From the NCBI RefSeq assembly GCF_001999245.1, contig NZ_CP019630.1, positions 3,563,001 through 3,627,000 on the forward strand: a stretch of 64,000 bases of DNA. The letters run 5' to 3'. Of the stretch, positions 44,826 through 52,938 are shown in pieces. The position numbers and the translations under genes were made by a program. Under the pieces are notes generated by a model, which saw nothing but the letters and a program-made list of their open reading frames with translations, did no database searches and was not told the origin of the DNA. The stretch is from Roseibium algicola. GTDB lineage: Bacteria > Pseudomonadota > Alphaproteobacteria > Rhizobiales > Stappiaceae. Position 1 is the first letter of the stretch. Every line of letters begins with the position of its first letter.

Positions 44826-44851
44826 TCTGCTTCTGAGCGAAGGAAAATGTT

Positions 44852-45724
44852 TTGGACACCCGATTTCTTGAAAGCCTGTTGGCCGTTGCCGAAACCGGAT
44901 CCATTGCTGCGGCTGCGCGGCAGCAGGGGCTCACGGCCGCTGCCGTCAGCCAGCGTATTCGTGTGCTGGAAGCCGAATTGGGGGCAACGCTTCTCAACCG
45001 AACGGCACACGCAGCCCTGCCGACCGAAACCTGTTTCCGGCTGTTGCCCGCAGCACGTCGCCTTGTGCGGGACGCGGAGCAGCTGACAAACCGCATAGAT
45101 GCTGATGGATTAAGCGGTCCATTTCGGCTTGGGGCGGTATCGACGGCCCTTTCGGACAACGTGCCCGCGGTCATCCAGCAGTTCCGGCAAAAGGCGCCTC
45201 AGGCGGTGCTGACCGTTCGGCCCGGCACGTCGGCCGATCTTTACGAAGGATTGCGCAGCGGGGCGTTGGACGCGGCCATTACGGTTGCCGCCCCATTTGA
45301 ATTGCCCAAGGACATCATCTGCAGAACACTGGAGGCGCAGGCTATCGTTCATGCCTTGCCGCCCGAACGCGATCTATCCAAATCCGAGGCAGGAAAACTG
45401 CCCTGGATTGTCTATGACAGGCAATCGTGGGGCGGCCGCAAACTCTGGGCGGATTTTGGCGCGTTGGTTGGCGAAGAACACATCCTGTGTGAACTCGATG
45501 CTCCGGAAACGATCGCACAGATGGTGTCTCAGGGAGCTGGACAGGCGATTTTGCCCGTCTGGCGAGGGTTGCGGATGCATGGTCCGGAGATGACCTTCAA
45601 AGATCTTCAGGGCGGGGCCGGACGCGAAATGGTTTTCTTGCGAAAGCACACTTGTGCCGCACCGGTACTTGCCGACCTCGTGCACAAGGTGTTGCGCGAT
45701 CAGGTCATCAGTACACATGGTTAA
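44852..45724 (+). CDS. LysR-family transcriptional regulator
   Basis: 290 residues. N-terminal helix-turn-helix FLESLLAVAETGSIAAAARQ and LTAAAVSQRIRVLEAELGAT. The effector domain contains LRSGALDAAITVAAPFEL and MVSQGAGQAILPVWRGLRM. The start is TTG at 44852 with AAGGA upstream; an ATG five bases before it is out of frame. Divergent from the VOC operon, which it likely controls. Confidence 0.84.
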   Translation: MDTRFLESLLAVAETGSIAAAARQQGLTAAAVSQRIRVLEAELGATLLNRTAHAALPTETCFRLLPAARRLVRDAEQLTNRIDADGLSGPFRLGAVSTALSDNVPAVIQQFRQKAPQAVLTVRPGTSADLYEGLRSGALDAAITVAAPFELPKDIICRTLEAQAIVHALPPERDLSKSEAGKLPWIVYDRQSWGGRKLWADFGALVGEEHILCELDAPETIAQMVSQGAGQAILPVWRGLRMHGPEMTFKDLQGGAGREMVFLRKHTCAAPVLADLVHKVLRDQVISTHG

Positions 45725-46202
45725 ATTCGGCACTTACTGGTTGATCTTATTGAGTTTAAACACCTTTTAAGGGTGAAAAGAATCACTGTCATAGTAAGAA
45801 AATTATGTGTCATGACGAATACCGGCATTAAAATGTCGTTTGCAGGCATGTTCACGAAATTTGACGTATGAATGGTATGAGAATTGCGACTATACTGTTG
45901 TGCTAGGAGCCTCTTAATGCAATTGTATTGGTCGTTGGGCCTGAGCTCGGTACAAATACCGAGTATGACCTTCTTCTCAAGTAGAGACGGCGGTCAGGCT
46001 TATTTCGAGCAAGAACAACGTATATGCGTCAAATGAAGGCTGAATTAATAAGATTTAATCTAGAGGCCTTCAGGGCTCAATTCTGTTCTCAACTCGTTAT
46101 TCTTTTCCATTGGACGCGCAGGGAGGTGATTGCTTTCACGGAAGCTTTCGCGCGCCGCGCCCAATTCAATCTCAAGCAAACAGACTGCACAGGAGCATCC
46201 TC
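45725..46202. other. Long A+T-rich upstream region of proX-like gene
   Basis: 478 bp without a credible gene. It is A+T-richer than its surroundings. It contains the inverted repeat CTCGGTA-CAAA-TACCGAG (45946-45963). Several TTGTAT/TATACT-like words near 45890-45930 could be promoter elements. Confidence 0.5.
45946..45963. promoter_or_regulatory. Inverted repeat upstream of quaternary-amine transporter
   Basis: CTCGGTA/TACCGAG, perfect 7-bp arms around CAAA, 240 bp before the binding-protein start. Candidate operator; no regulator gene is adjacent. Confidence 0.4.
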
Positions 46203-47195
46203 ATGAAGAAGTTGTTTGTCTCGGTCGCCGCGACCGCTCTTATCGGCATGGCCTCGTCCGCCATGGCAGAAGAGTGCGGCACGGTCACCGTTGCGGAAAT
46301 GAACTGGGCGTCGGCAGGCGCTATTTCGCAGATCGACAAGATCATTCTGGAAAACGGCTACGGCTGTACCGTTGAACTGGTGAGTGGCGATACCATGCCG
46401 ACATTCACCTCCATGAATGAAAAAGGCGAACCGGACATGGCTCCGGAACTCTGGATCAACGCCGTGCGCGAGCCTCTCGACAAGGCAGTTGCCGAAGGTT
46501 CCCTGATCATCGGCGGTGAAATCCTGAACGAAGGCGGCGTCGAAGGCTTCTGGGTCCCGACCTATATCGCCGAAGAGCATGACATCTACACCGTCAAGGA
46601 TGCCTTGGCACATCCGGAACTGTTCCCCGGCGCGGAAGACGAAAGCAAGGGTGCCTTCTTCACCTGCCCTGCAGGCTGGAACTGCCGCATCACCACCGGC
46701 AACCTGTTCCGCGCCTTCGGCTTCGACAAGGGCGGCTTCGAACTGGTCGATCCGGGTTCCGCTGCGGGCCTTGACGGTGCGTTGGCAAAAGCCAACGAGC
46801 GCAAGGAAGGCTGGCTCGGTTACTATTGGGCACCGACCGCGATCCTCGGCAAGTACGACATGACCCTGCTCGACTTCGAAGTCCCGCATGACAAGGAAGA
46901 GTGGGACACCTGCACCGTGATCGAGGACTGCCCGGAGCCGAAGCCGAACTCCTGGGTGAAGTCTGAAGTCTTTACCGTCGTCACCGACGACTTCGCCAAC
47001 AAGGCAGGCCCGGCCATGGAGTACATCAAGGGCCGCACCTGGGATAACCGGACGGCCGGCAAGGTTCTTGCCTGGATGACCGACAACCAGGCTGCCAACG
47101 AAGATGGCGCATACTATTTCCTCGAAAACTTCGAAGATGTCTGGACCCAGTGGGTCAGCCCGGAAGTCGCTGAAAAAGTGAAAGCCGCGCTCTGA
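46203..47195 (+). CDS. Glycine betaine/choline-type ABC transporter substrate-binding protein (ProX/OpuAC)
   Basis: 330 residues with a signal peptide (about 1-22, ending SSAMA). The mature start CGTVTVAEMNWASAGAISQI and later LGYYWAPTAILGKYDMTLLD hold the aromatic residues that cage a quaternary ammonium group in OpuAC proteins. Two extra cysteine pairs (CPAGWNC, and CTVIEDC) suggest disulfides. ATG 46203 follows AGGAG. First gene of a three-gene transporter; a hairpin follows at 47214. Glycine betaine, choline or carnitine cannot be told apart by eye. Confidence 0.88.
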   Translation: MKKLFVSVAATALIGMASSAMAEECGTVTVAEMNWASAGAISQIDKIILENGYGCTVELVSGDTMPTFTSMNEKGEPDMAPELWINAVREPLDKAVAEGSLIIGGEILNEGGVEGFWVPTYIAEEHDIYTVKDALAHPELFPGAEDESKGAFFTCPAGWNCRITTGNLFRAFGFDKGGFELVDPGSAAGLDGALAKANERKEGWLGYYWAPTAILGKYDMTLLDFEVPHDKEEWDTCTVIEDCPEPKPNSWVKSEVFTVVTDDFANKAGPAMEYIKGRTWDNRTAGKVLAWMTDNQAANEDGAYYFLENFEDVWTQWVSPEVAEKVKAAL

Positions 47196-47213
47196 CAGGC
47201 AAAAGAAACAACA

Positions 47214-47238
47214 GGGGCCGCTCCAATGGTGCGGCCCC
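47214..47238 (+). promoter_or_regulatory. Hairpin between binding-protein and permease genes
   Basis: GGGGCCGC (47214-47221) pairs perfectly with GCGGCCCC (47231-47238) around 9 nt; no T-run. Like the dppA hairpin, it probably stabilises the binding-protein message. Confidence 0.6.
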
Positions 47239-47278
47239 AACCATTTGGGGCAAAAACTAAACCATCGGGACAACAAAG

Positions 47279-48163
47279 ATGGATTGGATAGAATTTCCAT
47301 CGCTGGGTCGAACAGACCTGCTGGCGATCAAGAAGACAATCGACGGTTCGTTCAGAGGCTTCACCAGAACCTACGGCGACTATATCGACAACTTTTTCAA
47401 CCCCTTGCAAGATTTCCTGGTCTTCCTCGAAAACCTTCTGATCAACTCGCCCTGGCCGATCATTCTCGCGGTTTTCGCGCTGGCGGTTTACTTATTGAGC
47501 CGCAAGATCAGTGTTACGGTCGGAACGGTTCTGGCCCTGGTGTTCATCGGGGTGTTCGGGCTCTGGGAAGACACCATGCGCACCGTCGCCATGGTTACCG
47601 TATGCACCTTGCTGGCAATTGTTCTGGGAATTCCGATCGGCATCGTGATGGCGCGGTCCGATCGTGTTCAGGGTTTCGTCAATCCGATCCTGGACCTGAT
47701 GCAGACGATGCCGAGCTTCGTCTACCTCATTCCCGTTGTGATGATTTTCGGTATCGGCAAGGTCCCGGGTCTGATAGCCGTCGTGATTTACGCCATTCCG
47801 CCGATGATCCGCCTGACAAATCTGGGTATCCGGCTTGTCGATACGGATGTGCTTGAAGCTGCTGATGCCTTTGGATCCAGCGCCCGTCAGAAGCTGATGA
47901 ACGTTCAGCTTCCGTTGGCTTTGCCGACCATCATGGCCGGGATCAACCAGTGCATCATGATGTCGCTTTCCATGGTTGTTGTTGCTTCCATGATCGGCGT
48001 ACGTGGACTTGGGCAGGAAGTGCTTGTTGCCATTAACAACCAGTACCTGACAGCAGGTATGCTCAGCGGCCTGTCCATCGTCGCGATCGCGATCATCTTC
48101 GACCGCGCAACCCAGGCTTTCGGCAAGCGCCTTCAGAAACACTCGGAGGTGGTTCATGGCTGA
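47279..48163 (+). CDS. Quaternary-amine ABC transporter permease (ProW-like)
   Basis: 294 residues with about six helices. A hydrophilic N-terminus of ~45 residues comes before the first helix (INSPWPIILAVFALAVYLLS). DLMQTMPSFVYLIPVVMIFG is a ProW signature, and the EAA loop reads VLEAADAFGSSARQKLMNVQ. Channel subunit of the ProXWV-type system. Its last 8 bases overlap the ATPase gene. Confidence 0.88.
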   Translation: MDWIEFPSLGRTDLLAIKKTIDGSFRGFTRTYGDYIDNFFNPLQDFLVFLENLLINSPWPIILAVFALAVYLLSRKISVTVGTVLALVFIGVFGLWEDTMRTVAMVTVCTLLAIVLGIPIGIVMARSDRVQGFVNPILDLMQTMPSFVYLIPVVMIFGIGKVPGLIAVVIYAIPPMIRLTNLGIRLVDTDVLEAADAFGSSARQKLMNVQLPLALPTIMAGINQCIMMSLSMVVVASMIGVRGLGQEVLVAINNQYLTAGMLSGLSIVAIAIIFDRATQAFGKRLQKHSEVVHG

Positions 48164-49187
48164 GGCAACGGGTATCGAGATCAAGAATCTCTACAAGATC
48201 TTCGGATCGAACGGCAAGGAGATGGTCAAGAAGGTCAAGGACGGCATGTCCAAGTCCGAGTTGAACGAGAAATTCAACCATGTGCTTGGCCTCAACGACA
48301 TCAACATCTCCATGCCAGGTGGCAAGATCCAGGTGGTGATGGGCCTTTCCGGCTCGGGCAAATCCACCTTGATCCGCCATATCAACCGGTTGATCGACCC
48401 GACCGATGGCGAAGTGCTTTATGGCAACGACGATGTCTGCAAGATGTCTCAGGCAGAACTTCGGGAATTCCGCCGCCACAAGACGGCGATGGTGTTCCAG
48501 AAGTTCGCGCTGCTGCCACACCGCACGGTGATGAAGAACGCCATCTACGGCCTGGAAATCCAGGGTGTGCCGGTCAAGGAAGCTGAAGAGCGTGCGGCCC
48601 GCTGGATTGCCCGCGTCGGGCTGGAAGGGTTCGAGAACCACTATCCCAACCAGCTGTCCGGCGGCATGCAGCAGCGTGTGGGGCTTGCGCGCGCACTCAC
48701 CAACGATGCTGACATTCTGCTGATGGACGAGGCGTTCTCGGCGCTCGACCCGCTAATCCGCATGGACATGCAGACCGTGCTTCTCGACCTTCAGGAAGAG
48801 CTGCACAAGACCATCGTCTTCATCACCCACGATCTGGACGAGGCGCTGCGCCTTGGCGACAGGATCGCGATCCTGCGCGACGGGGCAGTTGTGCAGCAGG
48901 GGACCGGGCAGGAAATCGTTCTGAAGCCTGCGGACGCCTACATTGCCGACTTCGTCAAGGAAGTGAACCGTGGCCGGGTGATCCTGGTCGACACGGTCAT
49001 GGATACGTCCCGGACGCTGGAAAACGGACCGACGATTTCCAGCGGCATCCTGCTGGAAGAAGCGGCCCGGACCTTTGCCGACACGGGCGAGGGCGAGGCA
49101 AACATCGTCAACAGCGATGGCCGTCCGATCGGCGTGCTCAACGTGCATGACACGATCTATGCGATGGTGACGCCGGCAACCCACTGA
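48156..49187 (+). CDS. Quaternary-amine ABC transporter ATP-binding protein (ProV-like)
   Basis: 343 residues. Walker A GLSGSGKST, Q-loop FQKFALLPHRTVMKNA typical of ProV/OpuAA, signature LSGGMQQRVGLARAL, Walker B ILLMDEAFSALD and switch ITHDLDEALRL are intact. The C-terminal CBS region that senses ionic strength in OpuA is reduced to about one unit (NIVNSDGRPIGVLNVHDTIY). Starts with an ATG that overlaps the permease stop, after GGAGG. A strong terminator follows. Confidence 0.9.
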   Translation: MAEATGIEIKNLYKIFGSNGKEMVKKVKDGMSKSELNEKFNHVLGLNDINISMPGGKIQVVMGLSGSGKSTLIRHINRLIDPTDGEVLYGNDDVCKMSQAELREFRRHKTAMVFQKFALLPHRTVMKNAIYGLEIQGVPVKEAEERAARWIARVGLEGFENHYPNQLSGGMQQRVGLARALTNDADILLMDEAFSALDPLIRMDMQTVLLDLQEELHKTIVFITHDLDEALRLGDRIAILRDGAVVQQGTGQEIVLKPADAYIADFVKEVNRGRVILVDTVMDTSRTLENGPTISSGILLEEAARTFADTGEGEANIVNSDGRPIGVLNVHDTIYAMVTPATH

Positions 49188-49209
49188 GCCAATGAAGTGT
49201 GAAAACATC

Positions 49210-49239
49210 AAAACCCCGGAGTTCGCTCCGGGGTTTTTT
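49210..49239. terminator. Bidirectional terminator with TTCG loop
   Basis: AAAACCCCGGAG (49210-49221)/CTCCGGGGTTTT (49226-49237) with a TTCG tetraloop and more Ts. Canonical for the ProV-like gene. Confidence 0.93.
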
Positions 49240-49296
49240 GTATCCTGGGCGGCAACCTCCACTCTTTCTCGGAAGAAGCCTCGGTGTACCTGCAAG

Positions 49297-49327
49297 AAGA
49301 AAAAGCCCCGGAGTGTTTCCGGGGCTT
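49297..49327 (-). terminator. Terminator after hlyD-type gene
   Basis: On the reverse strand AAGCCCCGGA pairs with TCCGGGGCTT around AACAC, followed by TTTCTTCTT. Placed 24 bp past the stop of the HlyD-like gene. Confidence 0.88.
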
Positions 49328-49350
49328 CAGGATTTCCGGAAAACTCGACT

Positions 49351-50691
49351 TCAGCGCTCTGTGAAGATCGTTCGTGCCGCACGTGTTACAGGGTGCAGCA
49401 GGTAAAGGAGGATCGATTTCGATCCGGTGACCACTTGGGCGTTGACCTGCATGCCAGGGCGGATCGGCCGTTCGTGTGAACCGGCGCCGATGACCTGGCC
49501 GGGAAAGGCGAGGGTTGCCTTGAAGTAGTATTCGCCGAATTCGTCCTGGAAACTCGAGGCGGAAATGGTCTCCACTTCCGCGGCCACGGTGCCATAGATG
49601 TTCGGGTCGTAGCTGGTGATCGTGATGTCGGCCCTGTCGCCGATGTTGATATGGCCGACGTCCTTCGGATTGACCTTCACCTCGGCAACGAGGTTTTCGG
49701 ACAGGGGGACGATCTCGGCAATCAGATCGCCGGGATTGACGACTGCACCACGACCGGTCGGGCCAAGGCTCTTGACGTAACCTGCCACCGGCGCCTTAAC
49801 GAACAGGCGGTCCTGCCGGTCTTTCAGTTTGGCGATTTCCTGTTTCAGTTCGTCGCGCTCCTGGGCAATCCTGGCGCGCTCGTCGGCGACATCCCGGTTC
49901 ACTTCGGCGCCGGCCTGACTGAGGCTGGCCTGGGCTTCGGTCAGCATTTCACGGGCCTGTGCGAGATTGCCGAACAGCTGTTCCAGTGTGACCTGCGACC
50001 GCTGAAAATCCCCCTTGGCCTCCAGGAAGCGGCGACGCGACGTGTAGCCGTCTTTCAGCAAACCTTCCTGGATCTGGAATTTTTCCTTTTCCAGTTCGAC
50101 CTGTGATTTTTGAAGTTCGACCTGTGCTTCCAGGCTGACCACTTCGGCACGCCTCTGGGCGACACGCGCGGTGTAGGCTTCCTGTTCGTCGGCAACCGCC
50201 TTGCGGTTGGCGGTCAAGGCTGCCCGTTGCTGGGTGCTCAGGCCATCCACCGACGGGTCCAGGCGCAGGCCAACGGTGTTGGCATCGCTGTATTCCTGTG
50301 CAAGCAGACGGCGTTCCTCAAGTTCCAGATAGCTGAGACGGCTTTGAATGCGGGCGAGTTCCGTGGTCGTATCCTGTTTTTCCAGGTGGGCGAGTGGGTC
50401 TCCCGCCTGTACCAGCTGGCCTTCCTCAACAAGGATCTCCGAGACGATGCCGCCTTCCAGGTGCTCCACTTTCAAAATCTGGCCGGCAGGCGCTATCTCC
50501 CCGATCGTGTTGGCCACTTCCCGGATCTGGCCGACGGCAGCCCACAGCAACAGGAAGCCGGTCGCGATGGTCAGTCCCATGAGGAGGCGTGAATAAAAGG
50601 CTGGGGGCACGCCGTCTTCCAATTCCAGCGGAAGGCCGACGCGGCCGTAGACCGCCTTGCGGAGAGTGTCGGGATCGTCTTTTGCTGCCAT
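49351..50691 (-). CDS. Type I secretion periplasmic adaptor (HlyD/membrane fusion protein)
   Basis: 446 residues. One membrane helix near residues 36-54 (RLLMGLTIATGFLLLWAAVG). A lipoyl-like half motif follows (LKVEHLEGGIVSEILVEEGQ), then a long coiled coil (about 110-310, with QVELQKSQVELEKEKFQIQ), the second lipoyl half (VKAPVAGYVKSLGPTGRGA) and the beta-barrel C-domain. The adaptor links the inner-membrane ABC exporter to TolC. ATG follows GAGGA. Last gene of the three-gene exporter operon that begins at 54702. Confidence 0.93.
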   Translation of the reverse strand: MAAKDDPDTLRKAVYGRVGLPLELEDGVPPAFYSRLLMGLTIATGFLLLWAAVGQIREVANTIGEIAPAGQILKVEHLEGGIVSEILVEEGQLVQAGDPLAHLEKQDTTTELARIQSRLSYLELEERRLLAQEYSDANTVGLRLDPSVDGLSTQQRAALTANRKAVADEQEAYTARVAQRRAEVVSLEAQVELQKSQVELEKEKFQIQEGLLKDGYTSRRRFLEAKGDFQRSQVTLEQLFGNLAQAREMLTEAQASLSQAGAEVNRDVADERARIAQERDELKQEIAKLKDRQDRLFVKAPVAGYVKSLGPTGRGAVVNPGDLIAEIVPLSENLVAEVKVNPKDVGHINIGDRADITITSYDPNIYGTVAAEVETISASSFQDEFGEYYFKATLAFPGQVIGAGSHERPIRPGMQVNAQVVTGSKSILLYLLHPVTRAARTIFTER

Positions 50692-50742
50692 TGGAAAGTC
50701 CTCGGCGGTTGTCTTGCAGCGGGCCGGCGACGGCCCCTTACG

Positions 50743-52929
50743 TTATTTCGATTGTTGCTTGAGCACGTCCTCAAGGATGTCCTTCGGGGCTCCGGCCATC
50801 GCCACCATGCCGTTCTGCATGTAGACAATGTTGTCTGCCATGCGCATGTGGCTGGGGCGGTAGGTCGTGATGATGACGGTCGACTTTCCGCGAACCTGGT
50901 CGATCTTCTTCATCAGGAACTTGTCGCCTTCGAAATCCAGATTTCCGGCAGGGTTGTCTAGCAGATAGATCGGGGCAGGGCGCATGAAGGCCCTGGCCAG
51001 CAGCAGGCGCTGTTTGACGTTGTCCGGCAGCACTTCGATCAGCTGGCCGGTCAACCGGGTCTCCACACCCTGGGGCAGAATTTCGCCATAGGCGTTGAGG
51101 CCGAATTCCTCGAAGGCCTTGCGAACCTGATCGTTGTCCGCCTGCGGATTGGCCATGCGGAAGTTCTGCGCAATCGTACCGTAGAAGAAATCGTGGTGTT
51201 CCGGTGCATAGCCGATGGAGTTGCGCCATTCGCCCGGGTCGAGCTGGCGGATGTCGAGATCGTCGACAAGGACAGCGCCCATATGGGGTCGATAAAGCCC
51301 GAGCACGGCCCGCACCAGCGAGGTCTTGCCGCAGCCGCTCGGGCCTGTGATCGCGGTGACGGATCCCTGCTCCATCTGAAGCGAAAAATTGCGCAAGGCC
51401 GGTTCCTGGCGGGAAGGGTAGCGCAGCACGACGTTGGAAAAGCGGATCGTGCCCTGGAACTGGCGGTGCAGGCTCGGCAGCCTGCCGGGCTGGCGTTCCA
51501 TTTCGATTTTCAGAAGGCTGTTGATCCGTTCGATCGTCTGCTGGGCCTGGCCCAGTTGCGATACGCTGAGGAAGGCCTGATGCATCGGGCTGAGCGCACG
51601 CCAGGAAAGGGCCATGACGGCAATGAGCGCGCCTTGAGACAGGTCCTGGTTCATGACCAGAACGGCTCCGAAACCGAGGACCCCGATGCCGCACAGGGTC
51701 ATGAACATCTGCGAGACCACTTGCATGACCTGCGACAGTTGCCTCGTCTTCAGGTTCTTCAGCGCAAAGTCCGCGGAAATTGCCCGGTATTTCTCGACCC
51801 AGATGTCGTCGGCGGACAGTTCCCGGATGGCCTTTCGCTTCGACAGGATCTCCACGGTGATGTTCTGCATGCGCGATTTTGCATCGCCGGCCTGATTGAT
51901 TGCCTGTTTCATGCGCGGAACGATGAGCATGGCCGACAGGACATAGAGCACCAGCAGCCCAGCCGGCAGCAGTGCAAGCGGCCCGCCAATGAAGCCGAGA
52001 ACCATGACGAAAATCACCGAGAAGGGAAGGTCGATCAACGCATTGGCGAGATTGCCGTGAAAGACGTCCCGCACGCCGTCGAACTGCTTCAGACGGGTGA
52101 TTTGCGCTCCGATGGGGGCGGACGAAATCAGGGGGAGCGGCAGATGCAGGAAATGGCGGAAGGTGGTGTTGGCGACCACCGCGTCGAGCCTGGCGCCCAG
52201 GTAAGCCTGGAGATGCGATTTGGTGCCTCTGACCATCCAGTCCATGATCAGCACAAGTGCAATGCCGATCAGCAGCGTGACCAGCACGGAAACGGATTTG
52301 GCGCCGATAGCCTTGTCGTAAACGCTCATGACAAAGAGCGGCAGACCGAGCGCCAGGATGTTCGACAGCAGGCCGACGGTCATGATCGACAGCACCGTGC
52401 CCCTGAACTGATGGAACAGGCGGGAGGACCAGTGCTGAAAACCGGCGCTTTCGGTGCTGTCATCCGGCTCGATCACGAAGATCTCGGCATCCTTGAGTTC
52501 GCTGAAGGCAATGGCGACCGTGCGATGAGCCTCGCCGCTGTAGGCCTGGAACCGGCCGTCGCTCGAGCGCCCCAGGCCGACCAGTAGATTGTCTCCGTGT
52601 TTCACCAGGCAGGGAAACTGTTCCGCGGTCAGCTGCTTTGCGGACCGTCCGGTCGGAGTGACCCGAAAGTTCAGCCGGGTCAGCACGGCGCGAAGGTCGA
52701 AGATGCCCTTTATGCCTTCAAGGTGAGGCAGGGCTTCGAAGAGATGGCGTTCCATGCCATCCCAGCCGAGGGCTTCCAGAAGGGGCAGCAAACAGGCCTC
52801 TGCCGGAGACGCGCGGTCGATCGTACTGCCTGAATGCTGCTGGACACGGGTTTCCAGGTTCATCCGGCTCTCTGCCGGGTTCAGGTTCTGAAAGATCGAA
52901 TCCGCGTTTTCAAAAGCCGCCAGGGACAT
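50743..52929 (-). CDS. Type I secretion ABC exporter subunit with degenerate ATPase motifs (A)
   Basis: 728 residues. Residues about 40-155 form a C39-like (non-catalytic CLD) domain (CLLPLLEALGWDGMERHL). The membrane domain runs about 165-450 and the nucleotide-binding domain about 485-720. Walker A GPSGCGKTS (about 528) keeps its lysine. The signature LSGGQ is replaced by LPDNV (about 633), Walker B reads YLLDNPAG with Asn where the catalytic Glu should be (about 658), and the H-loop His is Tyr (TTYRPS, about 687). I checked these codons on the DNA. It is followed by the HlyD gene and preceded by the second exporter, so the two probably pair. Confidence 0.9.
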   Translation of the reverse strand: MSLAAFENADSIFQNLNPAESRMNLETRVQQHSGSTIDRASPAEACLLPLLEALGWDGMERHLFEALPHLEGIKGIFDLRAVLTRLNFRVTPTGRSAKQLTAEQFPCLVKHGDNLLVGLGRSSDGRFQAYSGEAHRTVAIAFSELKDAEIFVIEPDDSTESAGFQHWSSRLFHQFRGTVLSIMTVGLLSNILALGLPLFVMSVYDKAIGAKSVSVLVTLLIGIALVLIMDWMVRGTKSHLQAYLGARLDAVVANTTFRHFLHLPLPLISSAPIGAQITRLKQFDGVRDVFHGNLANALIDLPFSVIFVMVLGFIGGPLALLPAGLLVLYVLSAMLIVPRMKQAINQAGDAKSRMQNITVEILSKRKAIRELSADDIWVEKYRAISADFALKNLKTRQLSQVMQVVSQMFMTLCGIGVLGFGAVLVMNQDLSQGALIAVMALSWRALSPMHQAFLSVSQLGQAQQTIERINSLLKIEMERQPGRLPSLHRQFQGTIRFSNVVLRYPSRQEPALRNFSLQMEQGSVTAITGPSGCGKTSLVRAVLGLYRPHMGAVLVDDLDIRQLDPGEWRNSIGYAPEHHDFFYGTIAQNFRMANPQADNDQVRKAFEEFGLNAYGEILPQGVETRLTGQLIEVLPDNVKQRLLLARAFMRPAPIYLLDNPAGNLDFEGDKFLMKKIDQVRGKSTVIITTYRPSHMRMADNIVYMQNGMVAMAGAPKDILEDVLKQQSK

Positions 52930-52938
52930 GTTCAGCTC

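Noticed and set aside
51193..52587. A 464-codon open frame opposite exporter A
   Set aside because: Antisense shadow with Gln/His/Asp-rich composition and no recognisable fold.
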